Source: Prostheceraeus crozeri (lineage: Eukaryota > Platyhelminthes > Polycladida > Euryleptidae). Taken from it: 64,000 nt of DNA. Of the stretch, positions 19,195 to 27,717 are shown piece by piece; position 1 is the stretch's first letter; each line of letters begins with the position of its first letter. The position numbers and the translations under genes are program-made. The DNA is taken from the NCBI GenBank assembly GCA_907163375.1, contig CAJQUW010001708.1:186001-250000 (forward strand), in the 5' to 3' direction. Under the pieces are notes generated by a model that worked only from the letters and a program-made list of their open reading frames with translations, was not told the DNA's origin and made no database searches.

Positions 19195-21846
19195 CTAATG
19201 AATAAGGAGTAAAAATCTAAATGCATCTAAAATTCTAATACAACCTAATTGCATTGAAAAATATTCTTCTTTTGTTTTACATAGTACATTTATTTGTTGT
19301 TGTTGTAATTTTTCAGATGAAAATAAATCTTTCATTACTAGATGGAAATCATATTTAGAACCATTGTAGAAATATAGAGGAACAAAGTTATATTTAAATT
19401 TATTAGCATTAAGATTACAAGAATTATGTGCTGCACCTCTATATAATCCATTTAGATGATCATGATCTTTTACCTTGACGGCAGAGCCGTCGCTTCGCCT
19501 ATCAAGATATCTACCTTTGCCATTTTTATAATTTTTTGTAAATTCTCTTCCACAGTAATAACATTTTGTTTCATTAATAAAATTTAATTTTTCTTTTTCT
19601 GTTAATGGCATCATTGGAATATTTGTTTCAAGCAATTGTGAAAAACGTCCTTGTAATTCTTCTACTTTCTTTGTAAACATTTCTGAACTATCTTCACCAT
19701 AGTATTGTAAATATTCTGATTTAAATAATTCAGGATAATTTGAATGAATGTACATTCCCCAACATAATGGTTTTTGTTCAAATAAATATTTTTCTTTACT
19801 TTGTTCAGCTGAACTTTTTCCAGGTGCACTTTTTTCAGAATTATAATTTTCAGAATCGGGTGAAGCCCTGGAACTTTCCGTTCGATTTTGTGTCATATTA
19901 ACATTATATGTTTCAAAATCACAATAAATAGTAAAGTGTACTTTATTTTTAAAATACCATTTATTATATTCTAAATAATCATCTTTTGGAAATGTGTTTC
20001 TGACTGCTTCATTTTGTTGACAATTCTCCAAATGTCTATTCATTTCTTCTTTAGTTCTAAAACTTGTCATACATTGAAGACAAGGAATATTTTTATTATC
20101 TGAAGTTTTTGTAAATATAGAAACATCTTTACACAATATAAAATGTCCCTGATAATATAATATATTCGCTTGTGCTGGTTGTTTTGACTGTTCTAATTTT
20201 ACAAATTCATCTTTATATATTTCATGTGTTTCATTAATTTCTTTTGTAATATTAAATGTATTTTGATGATAATTTTGATTTAATATTTGTAGCCGATAAA
20301 TATATTCTTTATCATATTGTTCTTTATATTGTTGTAGACATTTTTTTAAACATTCATTTAATCGGAGCGAAGCTCCTCTGGCTTTAGCCGATTCTTTATT
20401 TTCTTCATTATTTAATTCTTTATTGTCATCATTTAATTTTTTAATCGTTTCTATCTTATTTTCATATTTATGGTCATTTTCTTGTACTAATATTTTTGTT
20501 TGTTGTTGATAATCTGTTTTACATTTTTGTAAACTTTCATTTAAATTTTGTAATTTTTGTTGATATTCTGAAGATAAAGATGAATATTTGTAATTATAAT
20601 CATCAGTACGTCCTTTATAATTATTATGATTAATCATTATTGGTGATAGTGTTTTAACAAGTTCAAATTTTTCAGTACATATTATATTTCCTTGGTAAAA
20701 AATATTATGATGCATGTAATTTCCTCTATCATTATATACTATTTCTGATTGACATAAATTTTTATTATTCAAATAAAATTTTTTTGAATCTGAGTAAAGT
20801 GGAATAATTTTACCAATAGAAACATAATTCACATTTAATTCAAAAACATTTACTTCTATTAAATTTTTATTCTTTTTATGAAACTTTATTAATCTATTAT
20901 AATCATATGGAAATTCATGTAAGCCATCAGAAAGATCAAATTCATTTATGTATTCTTCTTTATTATAATGACTTAGTCTTTCTTTATGATATTCTGCAGG
21001 ATGTAAATGTGCTATAATACTCCACAGAAAACAATAATCATCTTCATTTTTTATGTTGATTATTTGTGGTGAACTGAAAGGTAAAGAAACATAACTACCA
21101 CCAGTATTATTTTTATATTTATCAATTACTATTTTCTTAGATAGTATTTTAACAAATCTCCAACCAGATTCACGTAACTGGGCTTCAATTATACAATTTT
21201 CTAATTTAAGTATCATCGATTCAAATATGGGTTGTATATCATTTACATTATGAATTTCTTGTGAATTTGTAAAATGTCCTTGTATTATTTCTTCAGGAAT
21301 TCCATCAGGTCCATTTTTTGTATAAAGTACTTCTACATTCATATAACATTTGAAAGATTTCTTAAATATATTATAAAAGTTGGTTAGAATATCAGAAAAA
21401 GTTTTATCGGTTTCATTATATTCAACGGGCGAAGCCCTGGAAGACATCTCCGATGTCCCGCGAAAAGACTGATTAAATAAATATTTTATATCTGTTACGG
21501 CTTCATCAAATTCATCTATTTCGTTAAATTCATCAGTATCACTAAATAAATATCTTCCATCTGGTACGGGCGAAGCCCTAGAACCTTCGGTTTGTATGGT
21601 CTCATCTTCACTATTAAAAACTTTTTTATATTCCGAATGTGAATAATCATCAAACATTTTTTTAACTTTTATATCAGTAGGCAATGTTTCTAGATAGTTT
21701 TTATAACTATTTAATTTTAATATATTTCCTTCATCAACTCGTTCTACATTTTGTAAATGCATTTTACTTTGTAGATGAGATTGATAACTTCTTTTTGTTT
21801 GCAACTTTTTTTTACATAAGTTACAATAAAACTTGGTATTTTCCAT
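19195..21846 (-). CDS. Polinton DNA polymerase B, N-terminal and exonuclease part
   Basis: In order: a C2H2 finger at residues about 8-30 (CNLCKKKLQTKRSYQSHL), a long variable region with coiled coils, a second finger (CLQCMTSFRTKEEMNRHLEN), the ExoI motif (FTIYCDFETYNVNM), a zinc/HNH-like block (CYYCGREF and KDHDHLNGLYRGAAHNSCN) and the ExoII-type motif (FYNGSKYDFHLVMKDL). This is the proofreading half of Polinton pPolB. At least five GC-rich hairpin cassettes lie in frame, giving SRASP or similar peptides between the domains. The start follows an AT-rich motif shared with the divergent gene cluster. Confidence 0.85.
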   Translation of the reverse strand: MENTKFYCNLCKKKLQTKRSYQSHLQSKMHLQNVERVDEGNILKLNSYKNYLETLPTDIKVKKMFDDYSHSEYKKVFNSEDETIQTEGSRASPVPDGRYLFSDTDEFNEIDEFDEAVTDIKYLFNQSFRGTSEMSSRASPVEYNETDKTFSDILTNFYNIFKKSFKCYMNVEVLYTKNGPDGIPEEIIQGHFTNSQEIHNVNDIQPIFESMILKLENCIIEAQLRESGWRFVKILSKKIVIDKYKNNTGGSYVSLPFSSPQIINIKNEDDYCFLWSIIAHLHPAEYHKERLSHYNKEEYINEFDLSDGLHEFPYDYNRLIKFHKKNKNLIEVNVFELNVNYVSIGKIIPLYSDSKKFYLNNKNLCQSEIVYNDRGNYMHHNIFYQGNIICTEKFELVKTLSPIMINHNNYKGRTDDYNYKYSSLSSEYQQKLQNLNESLQKCKTDYQQQTKILVQENDHKYENKIETIKKLNDDNKELNNEENKESAKARGASLRLNECLKKCLQQYKEQYDKEYIYRLQILNQNYHQNTFNITKEINETHEIYKDEFVKLEQSKQPAQANILYYQGHFILCKDVSIFTKTSDNKNIPCLQCMTSFRTKEEMNRHLENCQQNEAVRNTFPKDDYLEYNKWYFKNKVHFTIYCDFETYNVNMTQNRTESSRASPDSENYNSEKSAPGKSSAEQSKEKYLFEQKPLCWGMYIHSNYPELFKSEYLQYYGEDSSEMFTKKVEELQGRFSQLLETNIPMMPLTEKEKLNFINETKCYYCGREFTKNYKNGKGRYLDRRSDGSAVKVKDHDHLNGLYRGAAHNSCNLNANKFKYNFVPLYFYNGSKYDFHLVMKDLFSSEKLQQQQINVLCKTKEEYFSMQLGCIRILDAFRFLLLIH
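19477..19491 (-). repeat. in-frame hairpin inside the HNH-like block
   Basis: GACGGCAGAGCCGTC, a 6-bp-stem palindrome, encoding part of RRSDGSAVK between the CxxC pair and the DHDH motif. Confidence 0.7.
19856..19883 (-). repeat. in-frame paired-hairpin cassette (SSRASP)
   Basis: A slightly diverged copy of the GGGCGAAGCCC plus GAACCTTCGGTTC unit. The coding strand reads TESSRASPD, just before the ExoI motif region of the polymerase. Confidence 0.8.
20362..20390 (-). repeat. in-frame paired-hairpin cassette (AKARGASLR)
   Basis: GGAGCGAAGCTCC followed by GGCTTTAGCC: same architecture, different stems. The coding strand reads SAKARGASLRLN inside a coiled-coil part of the polymerase gene. Confidence 0.8.
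21426..21460 (-). repeat. in-frame paired-hairpin cassette (SSRASPV)
   Basis: GGGCGAAGCCC followed by GACATCTCCGATGTC. The coding strand reads GTSEMSSRASPV. This is the same hairpin pair, in the same sense orientation, as at 15431-15464. Confidence 0.85.
21567..21593 (-). repeat. in-frame paired-hairpin cassette (EGSRASPV)
   Basis: GGGCGAAGCCC followed by GAACCTTCGGTTT; the coding strand reads TEGSRASPV. It is nearly identical to the terminal-repeat copy. Confidence 0.85.
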
Positions 21847-22031
21847 TTTTTTTATTTTTTTAGAGAAAATTTAAGAAAAAATTTGTGTTTTAAGTTTAGA
21901 TATAAACATTCTAATATCAAGGACTTGAGTGTTATTTTATATTATTATATATTTCACGTTCTTTAGTTATTTTTTTCTTTATCACATTAAGTTTTATCAC
22001 ATTAAGTTTTATCATATTAAGTTTTATCTTA

Positions 22032-23321
22032 TTAAGTTTCATCATATAATGTTTTATCAAAAGATAATTTAAATTTTTTTTCACTAACTATTGATTCATC
22101 ATCATCATCATAAATTGTTTCTTCATTATCATCATAAATTGTTTCTTCATCATCATAAATTACACTTTTTGGTATAGGATGCCCTTCCATGATAGGATAC
22201 CATTCTCTTATTGGAATATCTAATTCTAAATTACATCTTTTATCTGTTAATAATATAATAGAGAAAAATATTGGTCTTTGATCTCTTTTGGAAAATTTAA
22301 TAACACCACCATAATCTGAATCACTTTTAGTTTTTGTTAAAGATGATAAAATTTTAAATTGATTAGATGTAAATCCTAATTTAAATTTTGTAGACCCGAC
22401 ACATAGTTGTGTAACAGTATCTTCAACTATGCCATCATTATTATTTTCAATTGTAAGAAAATAAAATTTAGATAAATTTTTATAAATACTAATATTTTTA
22501 TAATCTTTTTTACCATTTACACCTTTTTCAGATGTTACAGAATCATCATTATTATCATAAGATTCTTTAAGATCGGGCAAAGCCCTAGAACCTTCGGTTC
22601 GTTTATTATGATTATGGTCATTGTTAATAGTATAAGGTGTTGACCACATATAAATTTTCTCTTGTTGAGCTAAACCATTTATATAAGATTTTAACAAATT
22701 AATATTTAAGTTTGAATATAATCCTATATACGTATCATCATCATATCTTTGGGGCATTTCTAATGTTTCTTGTTTATAAATTGTGTCTCTATAATAAACT
22801 TGACATAATAATTCTTCATTATGTTTTTTACTCTCTATGTGAATGTTATATTGATTTTGATCGTCAACAAATAATCTAATTTTTTCTTTCGAAAAAGATT
22901 TTAATTTTTTAACTAATTCTTTAATATTGATATAATTAATAATTTTAGTTTCTATCCAATCAGTATTACTAATTGGTAACACTGCTCTAATAAATCCATA
23001 AACATTATTATGACCTATTATAACCATATTTTCTTTATTTAATTCCACATAAGCTACATCATTATATTTACTAACAATCTCCATAAATTTAATAAATGGA
23101 TCCCCCGGAAATAAACAATAATTAGTTTCTATAGAAGGTAAACCTTTAGTCTGTTCTCTAAATATTTCGGCTTGTAATTGAAATAAAATATTAACATCTA
23201 TACATGGATTATTATTATTATTATTATCAAAACATTTATTTTCAAATCCCGTTGATCTCGTCGAATAAGAAGAACAGGATGATGCGGGCGAATATAATTT
23301 TTTTAAATTTGGATTTTCCAT
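22032..23321 (-). CDS. Polinton protein of unknown function, next to the polymerase
   Basis: 429 codons on the same strand as the polymerase and just upstream of it, starting right after an AT-rich motif. The N-terminus is low-complexity (Asn and Ser runs). Residues about 60-230 alternate strands and short helices (YVELNKENMVIIGHNNVYGF, RLFVDDQNQYNIHIESKK), and the C-terminus has an acidic tandem repeat of ETIYDD units. The two-domain beta-rich pattern is compatible with a sliding-clamp-like fold, but this is inference from appearance only. One hairpin cassette is in frame at about residue 245 (TEGSRALPD). Confidence 0.65.
   Translation of the reverse strand: MENPNLKKLYSPASSCSSYSTRSTGFENKCFDNNNNNNPCIDVNILFQLQAEIFREQTKGLPSIETNYCLFPGDPFIKFMEIVSKYNDVAYVELNKENMVIIGHNNVYGFIRAVLPISNTDWIETKIINYINIKELVKKLKSFSKEKIRLFVDDQNQYNIHIESKKHNEELLCQVYYRDTIYKQETLEMPQRYDDDTYIGLYSNLNINLLKSYINGLAQQEKIYMWSTPYTINNDHNHNKRTEGSRALPDLKESYDNNDDSVTSEKGVNGKKDYKNISIYKNLSKFYFLTIENNNDGIVEDTVTQLCVGSTKFKLGFTSNQFKILSSLTKTKSDSDYGGVIKFSKRDQRPIFFSIILLTDKRCNLELDIPIREWYPIMEGHPIPKSVIYDDEETIYDDNEETIYDDDDESIVSEKKFKLSFDKTLYDET
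22574..22601 (-). repeat. in-frame paired-hairpin cassette (EGSRALPD)
   Basis: GGGCAAAGCCC followed by GAACCTTCGGTTC. It lies in a low-complexity Asn/Asp-rich linker of the unknown gene at 22032-23321. Confidence 0.85.
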
Positions 23322-23349
23322 TTTTTTATTTTTATTAGAAAAAATTTTA

Positions 23350-23370
23350 TTTTTTTATTGTTAAAAAATG
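23350..23370 (+). promoter_or_regulatory. AT-rich start motif of the fibre-like gene
   Basis: A T-run, ATTGTT, an A-run and the start codon ATG. The divergent gene (start 23321) has the same type of motif on the other strand, so the ~45-bp gap probably holds both promoters. Confidence 0.45.
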
Positions 23371-24255
23371 ATGTTACCAAATGTTGGTGGAGGTGCATAT
23401 ATCCCGAATAATCGTGAATTAGAAATAGAGATAGAAAATTATATTATGAAAACTGGAGACGTTTTATCTGGACCATTGCATCTTTCTATTCTTCCGCAAC
23501 AAAATACAGAGTTAACAAATAAACAATATGTTGATACACAAATCAATGATTTAAAGGAAAAATATATAAACGATGTTTTGGTTCCACTGATGAATGAATT
23601 GAAGTTGCTTAAACTTAATGACAAATCATTAAACGAAAAATTATTAAAACTTGATAAAAAGGATAGAGAGCTAGAAGCAGATATAGCAAAACTTTTTAAA
23701 AAGATTTCAGAACAATCAAAAATTTTAATATTACTTTCTATAAATTTAAAATCTGCAGTCATTAAAAATAAACATCAGATACAACTATTGAAAGAACAAT
23801 TAGAAGATGAAATAGAAAAACTACCTGAAAGAATTAAAAAAAATTTAAAGCAGTTACAAACTACATTCCAAAAAAGTGTTGATGAATTAAGTTCTAAAAT
23901 TACTCAACAAATGAAAAAGATGAATAGAATAATAAATGAAGTAAACTCACTTAATGAAAAAGTTGATAAAATGAAAAATCTGAAAATCAATTTAGAAAAT
24001 GAATTAAAGAAAAATTTACAAGAAAACTCTAAAGAAAATAAAGAACAGCTAGATTCTGTTAAAAGACAATTAGATGTTCTTAAAATTAAGTTAAATGCAC
24101 TTAAAACGGCGTTGAAGATGAATCAGGTGAAAATGCAAGTTAATAGAAAAGAAATTAAAGTACATCACACGCTTCTTGACGCAATAGATAAAGTGCAACA
24201 ATCAATTAATAAAGTTATCTCGAAGTTGTTGTCCATTCACAAACGTAAATCTTGA
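23368..24255 (+). CDS. Polinton fibre-like protein: phage-tail-fibre head plus long coiled coil
   Basis: Residues about 25-62 read MKTGDVLSGPLHLSILPQQ, then ELTNKQYVDTQI. This is the tail-fibre repeat of phages and some algal viruses (GDtMtGpL.l...P.....a.nKqYVD). From there to the end (~230 residues) almost every residue fits heptads rich in Lys, Leu, Glu and Asn, a long parallel coiled coil. A trimeric fibre or spike projecting from the capsid is the natural reading. The gene lies in the capsid cluster, divergent from the replication genes. The phage-like motif is clear; the attachment role is inference. Confidence 0.7.
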   Translation: MMLPNVGGGAYIPNNRELEIEIENYIMKTGDVLSGPLHLSILPQQNTELTNKQYVDTQINDLKEKYINDVLVPLMNELKLLKLNDKSLNEKLLKLDKKDRELEADIAKLFKKISEQSKILILLSINLKSAVIKNKHQIQLLKEQLEDEIEKLPERIKKNLKQLQTTFQKSVDELSSKITQQMKKMNRIINEVNSLNEKVDKMKNLKINLENELKKNLQENSKENKEQLDSVKRQLDVLKIKLNALKTALKMNQVKMQVNRKEIKVHHTLLDAIDKVQQSINKVISKLLSIHKRKS

Positions 24256-24313
24256 TCGACGAAGTCTTGGGTTTCTAACCTATCGGAGCGAAGCTCCTCG
24301 AGGCTTTAGCCGA
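24256..24313 (+). repeat. intergenic hairpin group at the 3' end of the fibre-like gene
   Basis: It starts at the stop codon and holds GACGAAGTC, GGAGCGAAGCTCC and GGCTTTAGCC hairpins. The same set in inverted order follows the major capsid gene (26371-26454). A role in transcript 3'-end formation is possible. Confidence 0.75.
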
Positions 24314-24354
24314 ACGTAGATATTTTTCCCAAAAGTCGAATTTAATCCTAAAAA

Positions 24355-24915
24355 ATGCCTATAATTTATAAACACAATCTTAAACATTTTGCATCAAATA
24401 ATAAAATTGCTCATGAACCATCTCAGAAACCTGTGTACCATTATGATAGTGTAGAAACTGTCGGAACACAAAAGTTCCTAGGCACCTCAGGTGCCGTCCA
24501 AAAAGAAGGGGCTGGCATCTTTTCTGGTATTGGAAGTATCGTTAACTTAATTAAAAATAATAAAGATTTGATTACATCTGCTGCAAAAGGAGCAGCTGCT
24601 ATAGGTAGTACAGCTAGTGCAATATCAAATGCTGTTAAATCACAAAACGAATTAAAACAACTAGAAGCTATTCGTAAACTTAGGAATGATTCTGAAGAAC
24701 TAAAAAATTTAAAAAAACTTTCAGATGAAACAAAAAACAAAATTGCTAACATAGCTGTTGGGGAAACCTTGAGGAGCGGAGCTCCGTCTAATAGTAAACA
24801 TAATGAAAATAAAAATAATAAAAAAACAATTGAAGAAATAAGAGGAAATGGCGTGAGTAGCAACCTTCGGTTTAACCAGCAAAGCTGTAGCGGAGCTGGT
24901 CTAGCAAAATTCTAA
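24355..24915 (+). CDS. small Polinton protein with amphipathic glycine-rich segment
   Basis: 186 codons after TCCTAAAAAATG. Residues about 50-95 (GAGIFSGIGSIVNLIKNN, then SAAKGAAAIGSTASAISNAV) form a glycine- and alanine-rich amphipathic or membrane-active segment, followed by a charged helix. This looks like the small minor capsid proteins of adenoviruses and virophages that act on membranes (pVI-like), but the resemblance is one of composition only. It sits directly before the major capsid gene. Three hairpin cassettes fall within it (24464-24495, 24772-24788, 24861-24899), so part of its C-terminal half is cassette-derived. Confidence 0.6.
   Translation: MPIIYKHNLKHFASNNKIAHEPSQKPVYHYDSVETVGTQKFLGTSGAVQKEGAGIFSGIGSIVNLIKNNKDLITSAAKGAAAIGSTASAISNAVKSQNELKQLEAIRKLRNDSEELKNLKKLSDETKNKIANIAVGETLRSGAPSNSKHNENKNNKKTIEEIRGNGVSSNLRFNQQSCSGAGLAKF
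24464..24495 (+). repeat. in-frame paired hairpins in small structural gene
   Basis: GGAAC...GTTCC followed by GGCACCTCAGGTGCC; reads GTQKFLGTSGAV in frame. Confidence 0.65.
24772..24899 (+). repeat. three in-frame hairpins near the 3' end of small structural gene
   Basis: GGAGCGGAGCTCC at 24773, AACCTTCGGTT at 24862, and CCAGC/GCTGG arms around 24876-24899, the last two adjacent to the stop codon. They encode RSGAPS and NLRFNQQSCSGAG. Confidence 0.65.
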
Positions 24916-25029
24916 AATATATTTTTTAGTAAAATTTTCTTAGTAAAATTTTTTTAGCAAAATTATTTAAGTAAAATTTTTTTAGTAAAATTTTTTTCTG
25001 TCTGTGAGAAAAAACAAAAAGTCAAATTA

Positions 25030-25044
25030 TTTTTTATAAAAATG
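25030..25044 (+). promoter_or_regulatory. AT-rich start motif of the major capsid gene
   Basis: TTTTTTATAAAAATG, ending in the start codon; the clearest example of the motif shared by most genes of this element. Confidence 0.5.
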
Positions 25045-26376
25045 TCTTCGCTTATCGAAAATAAATTTAGATTAGACGATCCTCCGTTCGTCAGTTATAA
25101 TCAAAAAAAGAATGACTATATAAGAATTGCTATGAATCCCGGATCTTCCAGTAGAGTAAACACTGGAGGAGATTTAATCTTTGAAGTTGATAATCAGCAG
25201 AGTTATTTATATCTACCTGATTCATTTTTACACTGTGAATATTCTTTGTATAGTGATGCCAATTTTACAACACCATTACCAGATACCGATAATATTGCAC
25301 TAGAGAATAATTTTTTTCCAAGATTATTTACACAAATGCGTTTAGATGTTGCAACTCAAAATATAGAAACAATAAGTGATTCTCCAGGTGTAATTGATAC
25401 AATGCTTAGATTTGTAACAATTGGTGAAAATAATAAAAAGTATGAAATCGAAGGTTGGTTTCCTGATACTAATGATGGTATAATTGTTGATGATTTAACT
25501 CACGCTGGAACAGATGCAGCAGGAATTGCGAAAGATGTAGAAAATATTGCAAAACATTTAAATAAAACAAATAATGATGCATATAAAGAAAGACGTGAAT
25601 TTAACAAAAAAAGTAAACAGACAGTAAATTGGTCATTGTCTCCATTATTCGGATATTTAGATTATGATAAAATATCATATCAATTAAAATTTAAATTAAT
25701 AATTCATCGTACAGCAAATAATGAATTAATCTTTTTTGGTAAGACTGGGAAAAAAGCATATTTAAAAATTGATAGACTTGAATGGTGGATTAAGCATATT
25801 ACTCCTAGTTTAGAGGTTGAAACAGCTATTGCAAAAAGATTAAATACTAACAAACCAATTCCAGTAAATTTTCTAAAGCGTACTGCTAGTTCAGCAACTT
25901 TTTCCGAACAAAGATTTAACTGGCATTTTACTAGAACTGCGAATACTCCAAGATATTTATTACTAACATTTCAAAGAAATAATTCTCCAAGTTTTGATAA
26001 GAACAATAATATTTTTCATATTAATACAATTCGAAGTTTACAAGTTTCATTAAATCAAACCCGATATCCAATTGATCCATTAAGATTCGATGATACCAAT
26101 AATCAATTTATGGAAGGATATGATTGTTATCGAAATCTTTGTACAGAATTTGGAGTTGAACTACAATTAACTCCTGGAGATTGGAGACATTTATATCCTG
26201 TTTTCTGTTTCGATTTAAGTGCACAATCTGAAGATATTATCAAGACTGGCTGTGATGTAACAATTAATATTGAAAAAAAAGATTCCACAACTTCATTGAT
26301 GGCTTATGGTTTATTGCTAGAAGATACAAAATATTCTATTGAAGTTCTTAATGGGAAGATGGCTAGGATAGGCTAA
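25042..26376 (+). CDS. Polinton major capsid protein, double jelly roll
   Basis: 444 codons. The N-terminal block VNTGGDLIFEVDNQQSYLYL and the LENNFFPRLFTQMRLDVATQ segment are typical of Polinton major capsid proteins. So are the two beta-rich halves separated near residue 190 (NKKSKQTVNWSLSPLFGYLD). The C-terminal half has RYLLLTFQRNNSP and ELQLTPGDWRHLYPVFCFDL. Six jelly-roll pairs (trimers) would build an icosahedral shell. It is close to the expected family length and has no hairpin cassette inside, unlike its neighbours; one begins at its stop codon. Confidence 0.85.
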   Translation: MSSLIENKFRLDDPPFVSYNQKKNDYIRIAMNPGSSSRVNTGGDLIFEVDNQQSYLYLPDSFLHCEYSLYSDANFTTPLPDTDNIALENNFFPRLFTQMRLDVATQNIETISDSPGVIDTMLRFVTIGENNKKYEIEGWFPDTNDGIIVDDLTHAGTDAAGIAKDVENIAKHLNKTNNDAYKERREFNKKSKQTVNWSLSPLFGYLDYDKISYQLKFKLIIHRTANNELIFFGKTGKKAYLKIDRLEWWIKHITPSLEVETAIAKRLNTNKPIPVNFLKRTASSATFSEQRFNWHFTRTANTPRYLLLTFQRNNSPSFDKNNNIFHINTIRSLQVSLNQTRYPIDPLRFDDTNNQFMEGYDCYRNLCTEFGVELQLTPGDWRHLYPVFCFDLSAQSEDIIKTGCDVTINIEKKDSTTSLMAYGLLLEDTKYSIEVLNGKMARIG

Positions 26377-26454
26377 AGCCAGAGGAGCTTCGCTCCGATC
26401 AGTTAGTAACCTTAGGACCTTTGGTCCGATAGGCTAAAGCCCAAGACTTCGTCG
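26371..26454 (+). repeat. hairpin group overlapping the stop of the major capsid gene
   Basis: In order: GGCTAAAGCC, GGAGCTTCGCTCC, GGACCTTTGGTCC, GGCTAAAGCC and GACTTCGTC. Five stable hairpins in 84 bases, the densest group in the element, then an AT-only spacer with repeats of TAACTTAAAATTTT to 26600. Confidence 0.8.
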
Positions 26455-26603
26455 TTTAATTAATTTAATTTTTTTGATAACTTAAAATTTTGATAACTAG
26501 AATAGATTAAAATTTTTTTGGTAACTTAAAATTTTTTCATAACTAGAATAGATTAAAAATTCTTAACTTAAAATTTTCGTAACTTAAAATTTTTTTATTA
26601 AAA

Positions 26604-27089
26604 ATGTCGCAAGCGAAAAGTAATATTAATAATAAAACTGTTGAATTAAAATTACGTAATATTGTTGACAAAAATACCCCTAAAACTATTACTATTAATA
26701 AAAAAAAGTATTACATAAGTAAACCAATGATAGAGAATATTCAATTACAAGAAGAAAAGAATGGCGGGATTCTCCCATTAATTCCACTAATAATAGGTGG
26801 CATAGCAGCAGCAGGAAGTGTGGCAGGTGGGACAGCTGGTATTGTCCAAGCAGTAAATAAAAATAAATCAGAGAAGGCAGCATTAGAAGAACAAAAACGT
26901 CATAACAGAGAGTTAGAGAAAGTTGCTAGGGGAGAAGGAATAGTAGATAATTTTATTAGTAAATTAAAATTAGTTGATGAAGGAAAACGAGTTCTTAAAA
27001 ATATTCTCCACAATGTTGATGATTTAATTGAAATTAAAGAAACTAAAGATGGTTCTGGAATATATCTAAGTCCTAGTATGATAAGGTAA
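26604..27089 (+). CDS. small Polinton membrane-segment protein
   Basis: 161 codons after TTTTTTTATTAAAAATG. Residues about 52-85 (GGILPLIPLIIGGIAAAGSV then AGGTAGIVQAVN) form one strongly hydrophobic segment with small-residue zipper motifs, followed by a charged coiled coil (EEQKRHNRELEKVARG). Proteins of this build recur beside Polinton capsid genes; they are thought to be minor virion proteins, by analogy with adenovirus pX/pVI. The exact role is unknown. A hairpin follows the stop codon. Confidence 0.65.
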   Translation: MSQAKSNINNKTVELKLRNIVDKNTPKTITINKKKYYISKPMIENIQLQEEKNGGILPLIPLIIGGIAAAGSVAGGTAGIVQAVNKNKSEKAALEEQKRHNRELEKVARGEGIVDNFISKLKLVDEGKRVLKNILHNVDDLIEIKETKDGSGIYLSPSMIR

Positions 27090-27090
27090 T

Positions 27091-27112
27091 AACCTCAGAA
27101 CCTTTGGTTCTT
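27091..27112 (+). repeat. hairpin after the stop of the membrane-segment gene
   Basis: GAACCTTTGGTTC at 27098-27110, nine bases after the stop codon. Confidence 0.7.
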
Positions 27113-27165
27113 TTCGGTAAAACAATTATTTTATTTTATCTTTTAAATTTTTTTTATCTTTTAAA

Positions 27166-27717
27166 ATGAATTCTACAAATTCCGAAAATTTAATTAAATT
27201 AAAAATTTCTAATTTAGATTTATTGAATTATCTATTAAACAAAAATAAAAACTTAAATTGTAAAATTTATGAAGGTAACGACGACAAACAAAGTTTGGCT
27301 ACTACCTACGGTGGTGACATACAAAAAACATTAGAAAACTTTCCTGGATTTATTTGGAGTAAATATTCGAAAGAAAAACATCTTCCTGGTCATTCATATA
27401 CCGGTCCAGGAACTCGATTAGATATAAGACTAGATGAGAATAATAATCCGAAACCAGGTGAAGAACCGATAAATAGAGTAGATGCCGCAGCTTACAGGCA
27501 TGATTTAGCTTATCGAAATCATGATCTAAGTTCTCGACATGCAGCTGATAAGAAGATGATTCAAGAATTAGATAGTATTCAAAATCCTACATTTAGAGAA
27601 AAAATTGAAAGAATGTTTGTTAAGAAAGCTTTACAAGCTAAAATATTACTCGGTCAGGGTTTAAATGAAACGACAGCTAAGCTGTCTGAGAGCAACGCTC
27701 GAACTATTAAGCTCTGA
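27166..27717 (+). CDS. Polinton phospholipase A2-like protein (parvovirus VP1u type)
   Basis: Residues about 72-135 read LPGHSYTGPGTRLDIRL, then EPINRVDAAAYRHDLAYRNH and RHAADKKMIQELD. The YtGPGt calcium-loop-like segment, the NrVDaAA.rHDlaY motif with the catalytic HD pair and the following AD..l helix match the phospholipase A2 domain of parvovirus VP1 (Phospholip_A2_4). In parvoviruses it breaches the endosome during entry. Here it sits between structural genes and the integrase, so an entry role is a fair inference. Its last ~20 codons are made of hairpin cassettes shared with the integrase gene start. Confidence 0.75.
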   Translation: MNSTNSENLIKLKISNLDLLNYLLNKNKNLNCKIYEGNDDKQSLATTYGGDIQKTLENFPGFIWSKYSKEKHLPGHSYTGPGTRLDIRLDENNNPKPGEEPINRVDAAAYRHDLAYRNHDLSSRHAADKKMIQELDSIQNPTFREKIERMFVKKALQAKILLGQGLNETTAKLSESNARTIKL

